From Bacillota bacterium (GTDB lineage Bacteria > Armatimonadota > Hebobacteria > Hebobacterales > Hebobacteraceae): 21,219 nt of DNA. The DNA lies in the NCBI GenBank assembly GCA_030597345.1, contig JAUVSA010000008.1:1-21219 (forward strand), in the 5' to 3' direction. The stretch's first letter is position 1; the number at the start of each line of letters is the position of its first letter. The notes beneath the pieces are model-generated. The model made no database searches. It saw nothing but the letters and a program-made list of their open reading frames with translations, and was not told where the DNA came from. The position numbers were made by a program, and so were the translations under genes. Shown here in pieces: positions 14,810 to 21,219 of the stretch.

Positions 14810-15418
14810 ATGCCCGCATTCATCATCGGTATCGCGGGCGGCAGCGCTTCCGGGAAATCGGCCATCGCCAGAGAGCTGCGGGAACGACTTGCCCCCCTCA
14901 CAGTGCACATCAGCAACCAGGATCGCCACTTCCACGAGGCCGATCGACTCCCCACACACGCCAGCCGAGACGGCGCGCACACCTGGCCCGACTACAACCA
15001 CCCCGACTCATTCGACTTCCCCACCCTTTACCGCGACCTCCTCCGCGCCCGCGATGGGAGTGCCGATCTGCTCATCTTGGAGGGCATCCTGGTCTTCCAT
15101 TACCCGGAGCTGCGCAGCCTCATGGACCTGAAGCTCTTCGTTGACACCGAAGCCGACGAGCGCATCGTCCGCCGCATCCGGCGCAACCTCGCATCGGGCC
15201 ACCGCCTCGACGATATCTGTGACTTCTACCTGGATTCGGTCCGCTACCGCCACCGTGAGTTCTGCGAGCCCACCCGCGTCTACGCTGACCTCGTCATTCC
15301 GGGAGGCCGCGATGACCGCGCGCGAGCAGAGCGCGCCCTCGCCGACGTGTGTTCGCGAGTGCGCGCCGACCTGGGCTCGCGCGCGAAGGCCGTCCCCGGC
15401 GAAGGGCCGCAAGCGTGA
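14810..15418 (+). CDS. Uridine kinase-like P-loop kinase (compact)
   Basis: 202 residues from ATG 14810; GTG 14798, overlapping the dut stop, is in frame and could be the real coupled start. The Walker A motif is GIAGGSASGKS (K16). NQDRHFHEAD and YNHPDSFDF match the uridine kinase DxYY and NxDHPxAFD segments, and LLILEGILVF matches the IEGIL strand. RRIRRN is the expected LID arginine stretch. Compared with typical Udk, the stretch between the first helix pair and ILEGIL appears about 20 residues short and lacks the usual PxYD/HxR element that helps bind the nucleoside. The substrate may therefore differ (uridine/cytidine, or another small phosphate acceptor). Family is sure, substrate is not. 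Confidence 0.8.
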   Translation: MPAFIIGIAGGSASGKSAIARELRERLAPLTVHISNQDRHFHEADRLPTHASRDGAHTWPDYNHPDSFDFPTLYRDLLRARDGSADLLILEGILVFHYPELRSLMDLKLFVDTEADERIVRRIRRNLASGHRLDDICDFYLDSVRYRHREFCEPTRVYADLVIPGGRDDRARAERALADVCSRVRADLGSRAKAVPGEGPQA

Positions 15419-15420
15419 CC

Positions 15421-16635
15421 ATGCAGAAGGTCTACGCTGACCTCCACATCCACATCGGCCGCACTAACGCCGGACAGCCGGTGAAGATCACTGCCGCGCG
15501 CGACCTCACGTTTGAGAACATCGCCAAGGAGTGTGCCGTCCGGAAGGGCATCGAGCTGGCCGGCGTTGTGGACTGCGGCTCTCCCGCCGTCATGCAAGAT
15601 ATAGATGCGCTGGTGGAGACGGGTGAGATGGTCGAGTTGCCGGAAGGAGGCCTTCGCTATCGCGGCTCCACCGTAGTCATCCTGGGATGTGAGCTCGAGA
15701 CTGTGGAAGAAGACGGTTCTCCCTCCCACCACGTCTCCTACTTTCCGGGTCGCCAGCAGCTCAAGGTCTTCGTTGGATTCCTTCGCCGGCTGGTCACCAA
15801 TCTCGACCTCAGCTCCCAGCGCTGCCGCGTGCCAGCCCGACAGCTCCTCCGCATGGCCCGGACGGCCGGCGGCATCTTCGTACCCGCTCACGCCTTCACT
15901 CCCCACAGGAGCTCCTACGGCGCCTGCGTCGCGCGCCTGCGAGATATGTTCGGCGAGGACGGGCTCGCGCAGCTCGCCGCGGTAGAGCTCGGCCTCAGCG
16001 CCGACAGCTACCTCGCCGATCGGATCGCCGAGCTCTCCCCACTCACCCTGCTCTCCAACTCGGATGCGCATTCTCTGCCCAAGATCGCCCGCGAGTACAA
16101 CGCGCTCTGGCTCGAAGGCGTCAGCTTCCAGGAGGTCGTCTGGGCGCTGCGGCGAGAGCGCGGTCGCAAGGTCCTGGCCAACTACGGCCTCGACCCGCGG
16201 CTCGGCAAGTACCATCGTACATTCTGCCCCGAATGTGAAGCCATCGCTCCCATTGAGCCTCCCGTCCTCTCCTGTCCGCTCTGCGGCGGCAGCAAGGTCG
16301 TGAAAGGAGTGCTCGACCGCATAGCCGAAATAGCAGACTATCCAGAACCGCGCCCGCCCAGCCACCGGCCGCCCTATCATTACCAGGTCCCGCTTCAGTT
16401 CCTGCCCGGTGTCGGCGCAGTGGCTCTGGGGAAGCTGCTCAATCGCTTTGGCACCGAGATGCACATTCTCCACGAGGCCAAGCCCGAGGAGCTGGAGCTA
16501 GTGGTGGGACAGAAACTGGCAAAGCGGGTCATCCAGGCGCGCCAGGGAAGCCTGCCTCTGCTCGCCGGTGGCGGTGGGCGATACGGCAAGGCCGTCGCAG
16601 ACGAATCCGATACCCAGCTCACCATGGGACTGTAA
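15421..16635 (+). CDS. Endonuclease Q / YqxK-type PHP-domain nuclease
   Basis: 404 residues from ATG 15421; GTG 15415 overlapping the previous stop is also in frame. The PHP domain starts VYADLHIHIGRT (D7, H9, H11) and includes SHHVSYF (H103/H104), PAHAFTP (H157) and SNSDAHSLPK (D215, H217), the metal ligands. A zinc site follows (C269/C272 and C285/C288: CPECE...CPLCGG), then a helix-hairpin-helix-like segment FLPGVGAVALGKLL. The whole matches the Bacillus YqxK/archaeal EndoQ family. Characterised EndoQ enzymes nick DNA 5' of uracil, hypoxanthine, xanthine or abasic sites. Its place between nucleotide genes, near dut and tmk, fits repair of deaminated bases. Confidence 0.9.
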   Translation: MQKVYADLHIHIGRTNAGQPVKITAARDLTFENIAKECAVRKGIELAGVVDCGSPAVMQDIDALVETGEMVELPEGGLRYRGSTVVILGCELETVEEDGSPSHHVSYFPGRQQLKVFVGFLRRLVTNLDLSSQRCRVPARQLLRMARTAGGIFVPAHAFTPHRSSYGACVARLRDMFGEDGLAQLAAVELGLSADSYLADRIAELSPLTLLSNSDAHSLPKIAREYNALWLEGVSFQEVVWALRRERGRKVLANYGLDPRLGKYHRTFCPECEAIAPIEPPVLSCPLCGGSKVVKGVLDRIAEIADYPEPRPPSHRPPYHYQVPLQFLPGVGAVALGKLLNRFGTEMHILHEAKPEELELVVGQKLAKRVIQARQGSLPLLAGGGGRYGKAVADESDTQLTMGL

Positions 16636-16637
16636 CA

Positions 16638-17285
16638 GTGGCGGGACTTTTCATCACTCTGGAAGGAATAGACGGCTCCGGCAAGACCACGCAGGCTCGC
16701 CTTCTCGCCGAGTGGCTCCGCCAGGCCGGGTACGCGGTCTCCCTGACGCGAGAGCCTGGTGGAACGGACGTCGGCGAGAGACTCCGCGACCTGGTGCTCT
16801 CCCCCAAGGAGAACATCTCTCCCGAGGCCGAGCTCTTCCTCTATCTCGCGGACCGCGCCATCCACGTCGCCGAAGTCGTGCGGCCCGCCCTCGAGCAGGG
16901 CCGGGTGGTGGTCTGCGAGCGCCACACCGACTCCACTTTGGCCTACCAGGGCTATGGACGGGGGCTGGACCTCGACCTCCTCCGCCGGCTCAACGCCCTC
17001 GTGACCGGCGAGGTCGTCCCAGACCTCACTGTTGTGCTAGACCTCCCGCCGGCCCTGGCGCGGCTGGACGCGACCAGGGCAGATCGGGTAGAATCAGAGG
17101 GAGAGACATTCCTCGCGCGCGTCGGTGAGGGATTCCACAGGCTCGCCGACCGGGAGCCGGATCGCATCGTGCTCCTCGATGGCGCAGGAGAGGTGCAGGT
17201 CGTGCACGCAGAACTCGTCGCCCTCGTGCAGCGGCTCCTCGACAGGAAGCCGCCCGCCAAAGAGGGCCCGAGGGAGACGCTATGA
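16638..17285 (+). CDS. tmk: Thymidylate kinase
   Basis: Phosphorylates dTMP to dTDP. 215 residues from GTG 16638, two bases after the EndoQ stop. The P-loop is EGIDGSGKTTQ (K16), followed by TREPGGTDVGERLR. The lid region reads ATRADRVESEGETFLARV. The usual DR(Y/F/H) motif before SSLAYQG is here CERHTDSTLAYQGYGRGL, with Glu94 in the Asp position, a mild departure. LVTGEVVPDLTVVLDLPP matches the family. The gene overlaps darA by ATGA. Confidence 0.95.
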   Translation: MAGLFITLEGIDGSGKTTQARLLAEWLRQAGYAVSLTREPGGTDVGERLRDLVLSPKENISPEAELFLYLADRAIHVAEVVRPALEQGRVVVCERHTDSTLAYQGYGRGLDLDLLRRLNALVTGEVVPDLTVVLDLPPALARLDATRADRVESEGETFLARVGEGFHRLADREPDRIVLLDGAGEVQVVHAELVALVQRLLDRKPPAKEGPRETL

Positions 17286-17611
17286 AACTCGTCATTGCAG
17301 TCGTGCAGGACAAGGACCAGCGCAAGGTGACGGAGGCGCTCCTCGATCGCGGCTACCAGTTCACCAACATCTCAACCACCGGCGGGCTCCTCCGGGAGGG
17401 CAACGTCACCTTCCTGATCGGCGTCCAAGAGGACCAGGTCGACGGTGTCATCGAGGTGCTGAGCACTCACTGCAAAACCCGCGAGCAGCTCGTCAACGTG
17501 TTTCCTCCCACCATCGAGCCCATCGGCAGCTGTATTCCCAACCCCGTCAAGGTCCAGGTCGGCGGCGCCACCGTCTTCGTCCTGGACGTGGCGCGCTTCG
17601 AGAAGCTCTGA
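17282..17611 (+). CDS. darA: Cyclic-di-AMP receptor, PII-like (DarA/PstA)
   Basis: 109 residues from ATG 17282 with GAGGGAG (17270-17276) 5 bases ahead. The sequence follows the YaaQ/DarA family (DUF970): KLVIAVVQDKD at the start, FTNISTTGGLLREGNVTFLIGV (the STGGFLxxGN ligand loop) and a C-terminal GGATVFVLDVARFEKL. DarA trimers bind c-di-AMP and are PII-fold proteins; the downstream target is poorly known. In Bacillus the order is tmk-yaaQ-yaaR-holB; here yaaR is absent but the rest is kept. It implies the organism makes c-di-AMP, though no cyclase gene is in this window. Confidence 0.92.
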   Translation: MKLVIAVVQDKDQRKVTEALLDRGYQFTNISTTGGLLREGNVTFLIGVQEDQVDGVIEVLSTHCKTREQLVNVFPPTIEPIGSCIPNPVKVQVGGATVFVLDVARFEKL

Positions 17612-17624
17612 GGACCTGCCCCAG

Positions 17625-18752
17625 GTGAGGCTCGATGACCTGATTGGACAGACCACCGCGGCCGCCCTCCTGCGGAACGCAATCTTGCGGGACCGCGTCG
17701 CGCACGCCTATCTCTTCCACGGCCCCGACGGCGTCGGCAAGTCGACTGCCGCCTCCGCCTTCGCCCAGTCCCTCAACTGCGAGGGAGGGCGGCCCAACGA
17801 TCCTGGCGCCGCCTGCGGCGAGTGCCGCTCCTGCACGCTCATCGCCAAGGGAAACCATCCCGACGTGCGCTTGATAGCCCCCTCGACCGGAAGCGATGCC
17901 GCGGTGATCCCTATCGAGCAGATCCGCAAGGACCTCGTCTATGACGTCGAACTCAGACCGGTCGTCGGTCGGCACAAGATCTACCTGCTGGACCCTGCTG
18001 ATCGCACTGCCCCCCTGGCTATCCATACCATCCTCAAGGTGTTGGAAGAGCCACCCCCGTATGTGGTCGTCATCTTGGTCACATCTCGATCCGCCTTGCT
18101 TCCTCCTACTATCTTGTCGCGCTGTCAGCATGTGGCCTTTCAGCTCGCCGGCGCCGACGCCATCGAGCAGCACCTTCTCACCCTCGGGGTCGATCCGCCT
18201 GCCGCAGCTTCCCTTGCAAGGCTCTCCGGTGGCCGCATTGCATGGGCCATCAGGGTGGCGCAGCGGCCCGAAGTGCTCTCCACCCGCAAGGCACTCCTCG
18301 ACCTGTGCGCCACTGTCCAACTGCGAGCGGCCCCCGAGGCCCTTCGCCTCGCCGAGGATATCAAGATGCAAGCCCTGACCCTCGTGCGCGCCCGCCGCGA
18401 TGTCGACGCGGAGACCGACGTCGAGGAGGCACCCGAGGAGCCCGCGCACGTGGCCTTTAGTGCGGGCGACCGCGCACTGCGAGCAGAGCTGCCCGAGTGT
18501 CTCGAGGGGATGGTCCCGTGGTACCGAGACTGTCTCGCCGCCAGCCAGGGAGGCACCCTCCTCAACCCAGACTACGAGTCAGTCCTCCGCGGGAAAGCCG
18601 GGTCCAGAGGCTCCTCTCAGGATGTGCGTGCAATCGAGGCAATACTGCATGCCAGGCAGGCCATCCAGCGAAACGCCAACCTTGACTTGACGCTCGAATC
18701 GCTCGCCGTCGAGCTCCTCACCGGAGGCGGGCAACCAATCTCTCAGCCGTAA
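17625..18752 (+). CDS. holB: DNA polymerase III delta' subunit
   Basis: Clamp-loader subunit of the replicative polymerase. 375 residues from GTG 17625, with GAGGA (17610-17614) ahead. The AAA+ domain has Walker A GPDGVGKST (33-41), a four-cysteine zinc module (C52, C64, C67, C70), LLDPADRTAP followed by ILKVLEEPPP in the Walker B/sensor region, and the SRC motif (165-167) with which delta' supplies its arginine finger. The usual AaNALLKxLEEP stretch here reads LAIHTILKVLEEP. An acidic, Glu-rich insert (about 265-280) precedes the C-terminal collar domain. Intact Walker A is expected in Gram-positive type HolB or gamma-like proteins; the DnaX alternative is unlikely because of the tmk-darA context. 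Confidence 0.92.
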   Translation: MRLDDLIGQTTAAALLRNAILRDRVAHAYLFHGPDGVGKSTAASAFAQSLNCEGGRPNDPGAACGECRSCTLIAKGNHPDVRLIAPSTGSDAAVIPIEQIRKDLVYDVELRPVVGRHKIYLLDPADRTAPLAIHTILKVLEEPPPYVVVILVTSRSALLPPTILSRCQHVAFQLAGADAIEQHLLTLGVDPPAAASLARLSGGRIAWAIRVAQRPEVLSTRKALLDLCATVQLRAAPEALRLAEDIKMQALTLVRARRDVDAETDVEEAPEEPAHVAFSAGDRALRAELPECLEGMVPWYRDCLAASQGGTLLNPDYESVLRGKAGSRGSSQDVRAIEAILHARQAIQRNANLDLTLESLAVELLTGGGQPISQP

Positions 18753-18771
18753 CATCGGAAGGGCAGAGAAC

Positions 18772-19194
18772 ATGAGAGGCTGCTTTACACTCTTGCTGCT
18801 GATGGTTCTGCTGGGCGCCAGCGCCTACTCCATCTGGCAGGTCAGGCTCCTGCGCGAGGACGTCGATCAGCTTCAGGCGACCGTGCTCGAGGGACGACGG
18901 ACGGCAGAGGACTCGATGCTGAAGCACGCACGCGCCGCTGTCGAGGCCCTCGAGCGAGGCGACCTGGAGCGCGCCCAGGAGGAGCTGGACCGGCTCGCCG
19001 ACTTGATGCAGCAGACTCAGATCATAGACGGACCGCGACAGGAGCGCCTCCGCGAGACCATCGAGGCCGCACGGGAGGCCGTGGCGCGGGGAGGCACCAA
19101 AGCCATCGAGTTGCTGGAAGAGCTCCAGCGCACGCTCTCTCGTTCCGAAGATTCGCACTCGGAGGAGCGTCGCCGGCAGACTTCGGAACTATGA
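18772..19194 (+). CDS. Membrane-anchored helical protein of unknown function
   Basis: 140 residues from ATG 18772, with GGAAGGG (18757-18763) as a likely ribosome binding site. One N-terminal membrane helix (about 4-22: CFTLLLLMVLLGASAYSIW) is followed by a long charged helical region with heptad-like spacing and a segment HARAAVEALERGDLERAQEELDRL that looks like a TPR-type helix pair. The C-terminus is Ser/Arg/Glu-rich. I do not recognise a family. It lies 19 bases after holB and 96 before the htrA-like gene. Confidence 0.75.
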   Translation: MRGCFTLLLLMVLLGASAYSIWQVRLLREDVDQLQATVLEGRRTAEDSMLKHARAAVEALERGDLERAQEELDRLADLMQQTQIIDGPRQERLRETIEAAREAVARGGTKAIELLEELQRTLSRSEDSHSEERRRQTSEL

Positions 19195-19290
19195 GGGTTC
19201 CTTGCGTGTCTGAACTACCGAACAGGGGGCGACCGCGGCAGCGGGAATACTCGCCCTGGGACCACTGGAGTTTCTCAAAGGAGCGCCTAG
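19195..19290 (+). promoter_or_regulatory. Leader of the htrA-like gene
   Basis: AAAGGAG at 19277-19283 is a strong ribosome binding site, 7 bases before ATG 19291. The 96-base gap could hold a promoter (AATACT at 19246-19251 is a weak -10 candidate) but no matching -35 was found. Confidence 0.4.
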
Positions 19291-20901
19291 ATGTTTAGCG
19301 ATACCAGGAATCGCCGGACCAGGATCGTGCTGACCGCCGTGCTGGTAGTTGCCGTTCTCTGCGCAGTCGCAGCCACGAGCTGGCTAGTGAAGCCCTCGGG
19401 GGGCGTGGCGGACGCCGCACCGCCGCCCGAGTTGGCGACTCTGGAGGCTCTGGAAAGAGGCTTCACCTGGATTGCCGAGAGCGTGTCGCCGGCGGTTGTC
19501 TTCATAGAGGCAGAGGAGAAGGTGGCTGGTCGGAGGAGCAGAGAGGACGCCCCACATATGTCCCCTTATCCACCCGACCTCGACCCTGAACAGTGGCCCG
19601 ACTGGTTTCGAGAGTTCTTCGGCCCCGGCCCCTCCCCACGAACCCCAAGGCAGATGCCTCAGATGCCTCCGATGCCCCGAATCGGCCAGGGCTCAGGCGT
19701 AGTAATCGATCCCTCCGGATACATCGTCACCCACAATCCCGTCGCTGGCGACGCGACCAAGCTCACCGTACACCTACCGGACGGCGGGTCGTATTCGGCC
19801 GACGTGGTCGGCACAGACAAGATGACGGACCTGGCCGTCATCAAGATCGAACCCGATCACCCACTCATAGCGGCCAAGTTGGGAGATTCGGACCAGGCCA
19901 AGACTGGATCTTGGGTGGTGGCGATCGGCTATCCGTTCGGGGGGCGCGGGTACAGCGCCTACGGCGGCGGGAGCGGTAGGTTCGACCAGCCGGATCGCTA
20001 TGAGCCCACCGTCACCGTCGGTGTCGTCAGCGCCATGGAGCGCCAGCTCGACTCCAACATACCCGGCCGTCCGTTCCGCAACCTGATTCAGACCGACGCC
20101 CCGATCAACCCGGGGAGCAGTGGCGGACCTCTCCTCAACATTCGAGGCGAGATCATCGGCATCAACCAGGCCATCTTCACCAGCGGGGCCGTCCGCGGCA
20201 ACATCGGCGTCGGCTTTGCCATCCCCATCAACGGCCGCACCAAGAAGATCATCGAGACACTGAAGGGCGGCGGGACCGTCGTTCGCGGCCAGCTTGGCGT
20301 GCTTGTCTCCCCGCTCACCGCCAGCATCAAGGAAGTCTACGGGGCCGAGCATGGCGTCTTCATCGAGGACGTGTTGCCCGACACCCCGGCCGAGCGCGGC
20401 GGGATGGCGCCCGAGGACATCATCGTTCGCTACAACGGAGAGGAGATCACCGCAGTAGACCAGTTCGTAGGATGGGTTCAGGCCACGACGCCCGGCAGTG
20501 TCGCCAAGATCGACGTGCTGCGCGATGGCGAGCCCATCACTCTCGAGGTAACCGTCGAAGCGCTCTCCGTTGATGTCGCCGCCAAGAAGCACACCCCGAG
20601 TGAGAGGGATGCCCTGGGACTCACTGTCGAGAGCCTCTCCGAGGAGCGCGCCCAGGAACTCGGCATATCCGGCGGCGTTGGTGTTCGCTCCGTGAGCCCC
20701 GGCGACGGTGTGCGCGCGGGCGTCAAGCGCGGCGATGTGATTGTCAAGATCAACCGCCATCCCGTCACAGACGTTCAGGCCTACGACCGTATCGTCGGAG
20801 CGCTGAAGCCTGGAGATGCGGTGGTCATGCGCATGTGGCGCTCTGACCCCGTGCGAGGCGACCGCATCCTCACCGCCCAGATCGAGAGCCTCTCCGAGTA
20901 G
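19291..20901 (+). CDS. HtrA/Deg-family protein with two PDZ domains; catalytic His position altered
   Basis: 536 residues. A membrane anchor (about 12-32) puts the rest outside the membrane. The trypsin-like domain (about 55-325) has GQGSGVVIDPSGYIVT, D180 in TDLAVIKI and the nucleophile S277 in NPGSSGGPLLN. The segment that normally reads TNNHV is THNPV: the catalytic histidine position is Pro150, with His148 two residues earlier. A Gly/Tyr-rich insert (about 217-236) interrupts GYPFG...TVTVGVVSA. PDZ1 (about 333-425) contains GVFIEDVLPDTPAERGGM, PDZ2 (about 441-530) GVGVRSVSPGDGVRAGVKRGD. HtrA proteins degrade or chaperone misfolded envelope proteins; this one may be a chaperone only, or use a shifted histidine. 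Fold is certain, protease activity doubtful. Confidence 0.9.
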   Translation: MFSDTRNRRTRIVLTAVLVVAVLCAVAATSWLVKPSGGVADAAPPPELATLEALERGFTWIAESVSPAVVFIEAEEKVAGRRSREDAPHMSPYPPDLDPEQWPDWFREFFGPGPSPRTPRQMPQMPPMPRIGQGSGVVIDPSGYIVTHNPVAGDATKLTVHLPDGGSYSADVVGTDKMTDLAVIKIEPDHPLIAAKLGDSDQAKTGSWVVAIGYPFGGRGYSAYGGGSGRFDQPDRYEPTVTVGVVSAMERQLDSNIPGRPFRNLIQTDAPINPGSSGGPLLNIRGEIIGINQAIFTSGAVRGNIGVGFAIPINGRTKKIIETLKGGGTVVRGQLGVLVSPLTASIKEVYGAEHGVFIEDVLPDTPAERGGMAPEDIIVRYNGEEITAVDQFVGWVQATTPGSVAKIDVLRDGEPITLEVTVEALSVDVAAKKHTPSERDALGLTVESLSEERAQELGISGGVGVRSVSPGDGVRAGVKRGDVIVKINRHPVTDVQAYDRIVGALKPGDAVVMRMWRSDPVRGDRILTAQIESLSE

Positions 20902-20923
20902 GCTCACTCCCGTTCTGCCGGCG

Positions 20924-20952
20924 TTTACAGTTGACGCAAGCTGTGATATAAT
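20924..20952 (+). promoter_or_regulatory. Promoter of the initiator tRNA gene
   Basis: TTTACA (20924-20929) and a perfect TATAAT (20947-20952) are separated by 17 bases, ending 11 bases before the tRNA. This is the best sigma70-type promoter in the window and fits a stable RNA gene. Confidence 0.85.
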
Positions 20953-20963
20953 ACCTGCAGCGA

Positions 20964-21040
<77 letters not shown>

Positions 21041-21050
21041 TGATTAAAGA

Positions 21051-21080
21051 AGAACCGCCCTCCGCAGGGGCGGTTCTTTT
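21051..21080 (+). terminator. Rho-independent terminator after tRNA-fMet
   Basis: AGAACCGCCC (21051-21060) pairs perfectly with GGGCGGTTCT (21068-21077) over 10 bases around a 7-base loop, followed by a short T tract. It sits 10 bases after the tRNA end and clearly stops that transcript. Confidence 0.93.
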
Positions 21081-21219
21081 CTGTGCGTATCGGGTGTCAT
21101 CGTTCCGTAGTAGTAGAGAAGATTGCTCGTCAGGGGCCAATCTAGCACCCCGTGGTGTCCAGAAACTCATCCGTGCCCCAAAGTGCCCCCGTCAAACCGC
21201 CCGTGAGCCGGCCTGAGAG
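21081..21219. other. Unassigned tail of the window
   Basis: 139 bases after the terminator. No ORF with a start codon and supporting context, no second tRNA and no integrase or direct repeat of the tRNA 3' end is visible. Confidence 0.4.

Noticed and set aside
21142..21219. C-terminus of a minus-strand gene entering from the right
   Set aside because: One frame is open for 25 codons ending at TAG (21142-21144), but the peptide is unrecognised and too short to call.

Overview
The window is high-GC bacterial chromosome, densely packed with housekeeping genes. All but one of the genes I call lie on the + strand, and there is no prophage, transposon or CRISPR signal. The gene content points to an uncultivated lineage in the broad Firmicutes/Armatimonadota/Chloroflexi (Terrabacteria) neighbourhood. 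The reasons are a YacL-type PIN-TRAM gene next to ispD/ispF, a long-form hibernation factor, a tmk-darA-holB cluster like that of Bacillus, a YqxK/EndoQ-type PHP nuclease and a PhoR-like kinase. No rRNA or other decisive phylogenetic marker is present, so the phylum is inference.

Layout, 1-4936: a PIN-TRAM membrane protein cut by the window edge, an ispD-ispF fusion whose true N-terminus overlaps that gene, long HPF, a small unknown protein, queA and a class I methyltransferase. 5020-10239: a clear sigma70-type promoter starts a run of a glutaredoxin-like disulfide protein, an OmpR-family response regulator, a HAMP-PAS histidine kinase, alanine racemase and a secreted protein with pseudomurein-binding-like repeats and an Ig-like domain. 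Three of these junctions are ATGA overlaps or very short gaps, so this looks like one signalling/envelope operon. 10307-12441: two coupled membrane proteins of the complex I antiporter (NuoL/M/N) superfamily, the first missing key lysines and the second only a C-terminal half. 12655-13914: a secreted protein with four LysM domains and an NlpC/P60 peptidase.

13915-14351 is mostly intergenic. It holds a short repeat-like inverted sequence and a 51-residue basic protein gene on the - strand. 14352-18752 is a nucleotide and DNA metabolism block: dut, a compact uridine-kinase-like P-loop kinase, EndoQ/YqxK, tmk, the c-di-AMP receptor darA and holB. Dut, EndoQ and Tmk together bear on keeping uracil and deaminated bases out of DNA. 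18772-20901 holds a membrane-anchored helical protein and an HtrA-type protein with two PDZ domains, whose catalytic histidine position appears to be proline. The window closes with a promoter, an initiator tRNA-Met and a strong rho-independent terminator, then 139 bases in which I recognise nothing.
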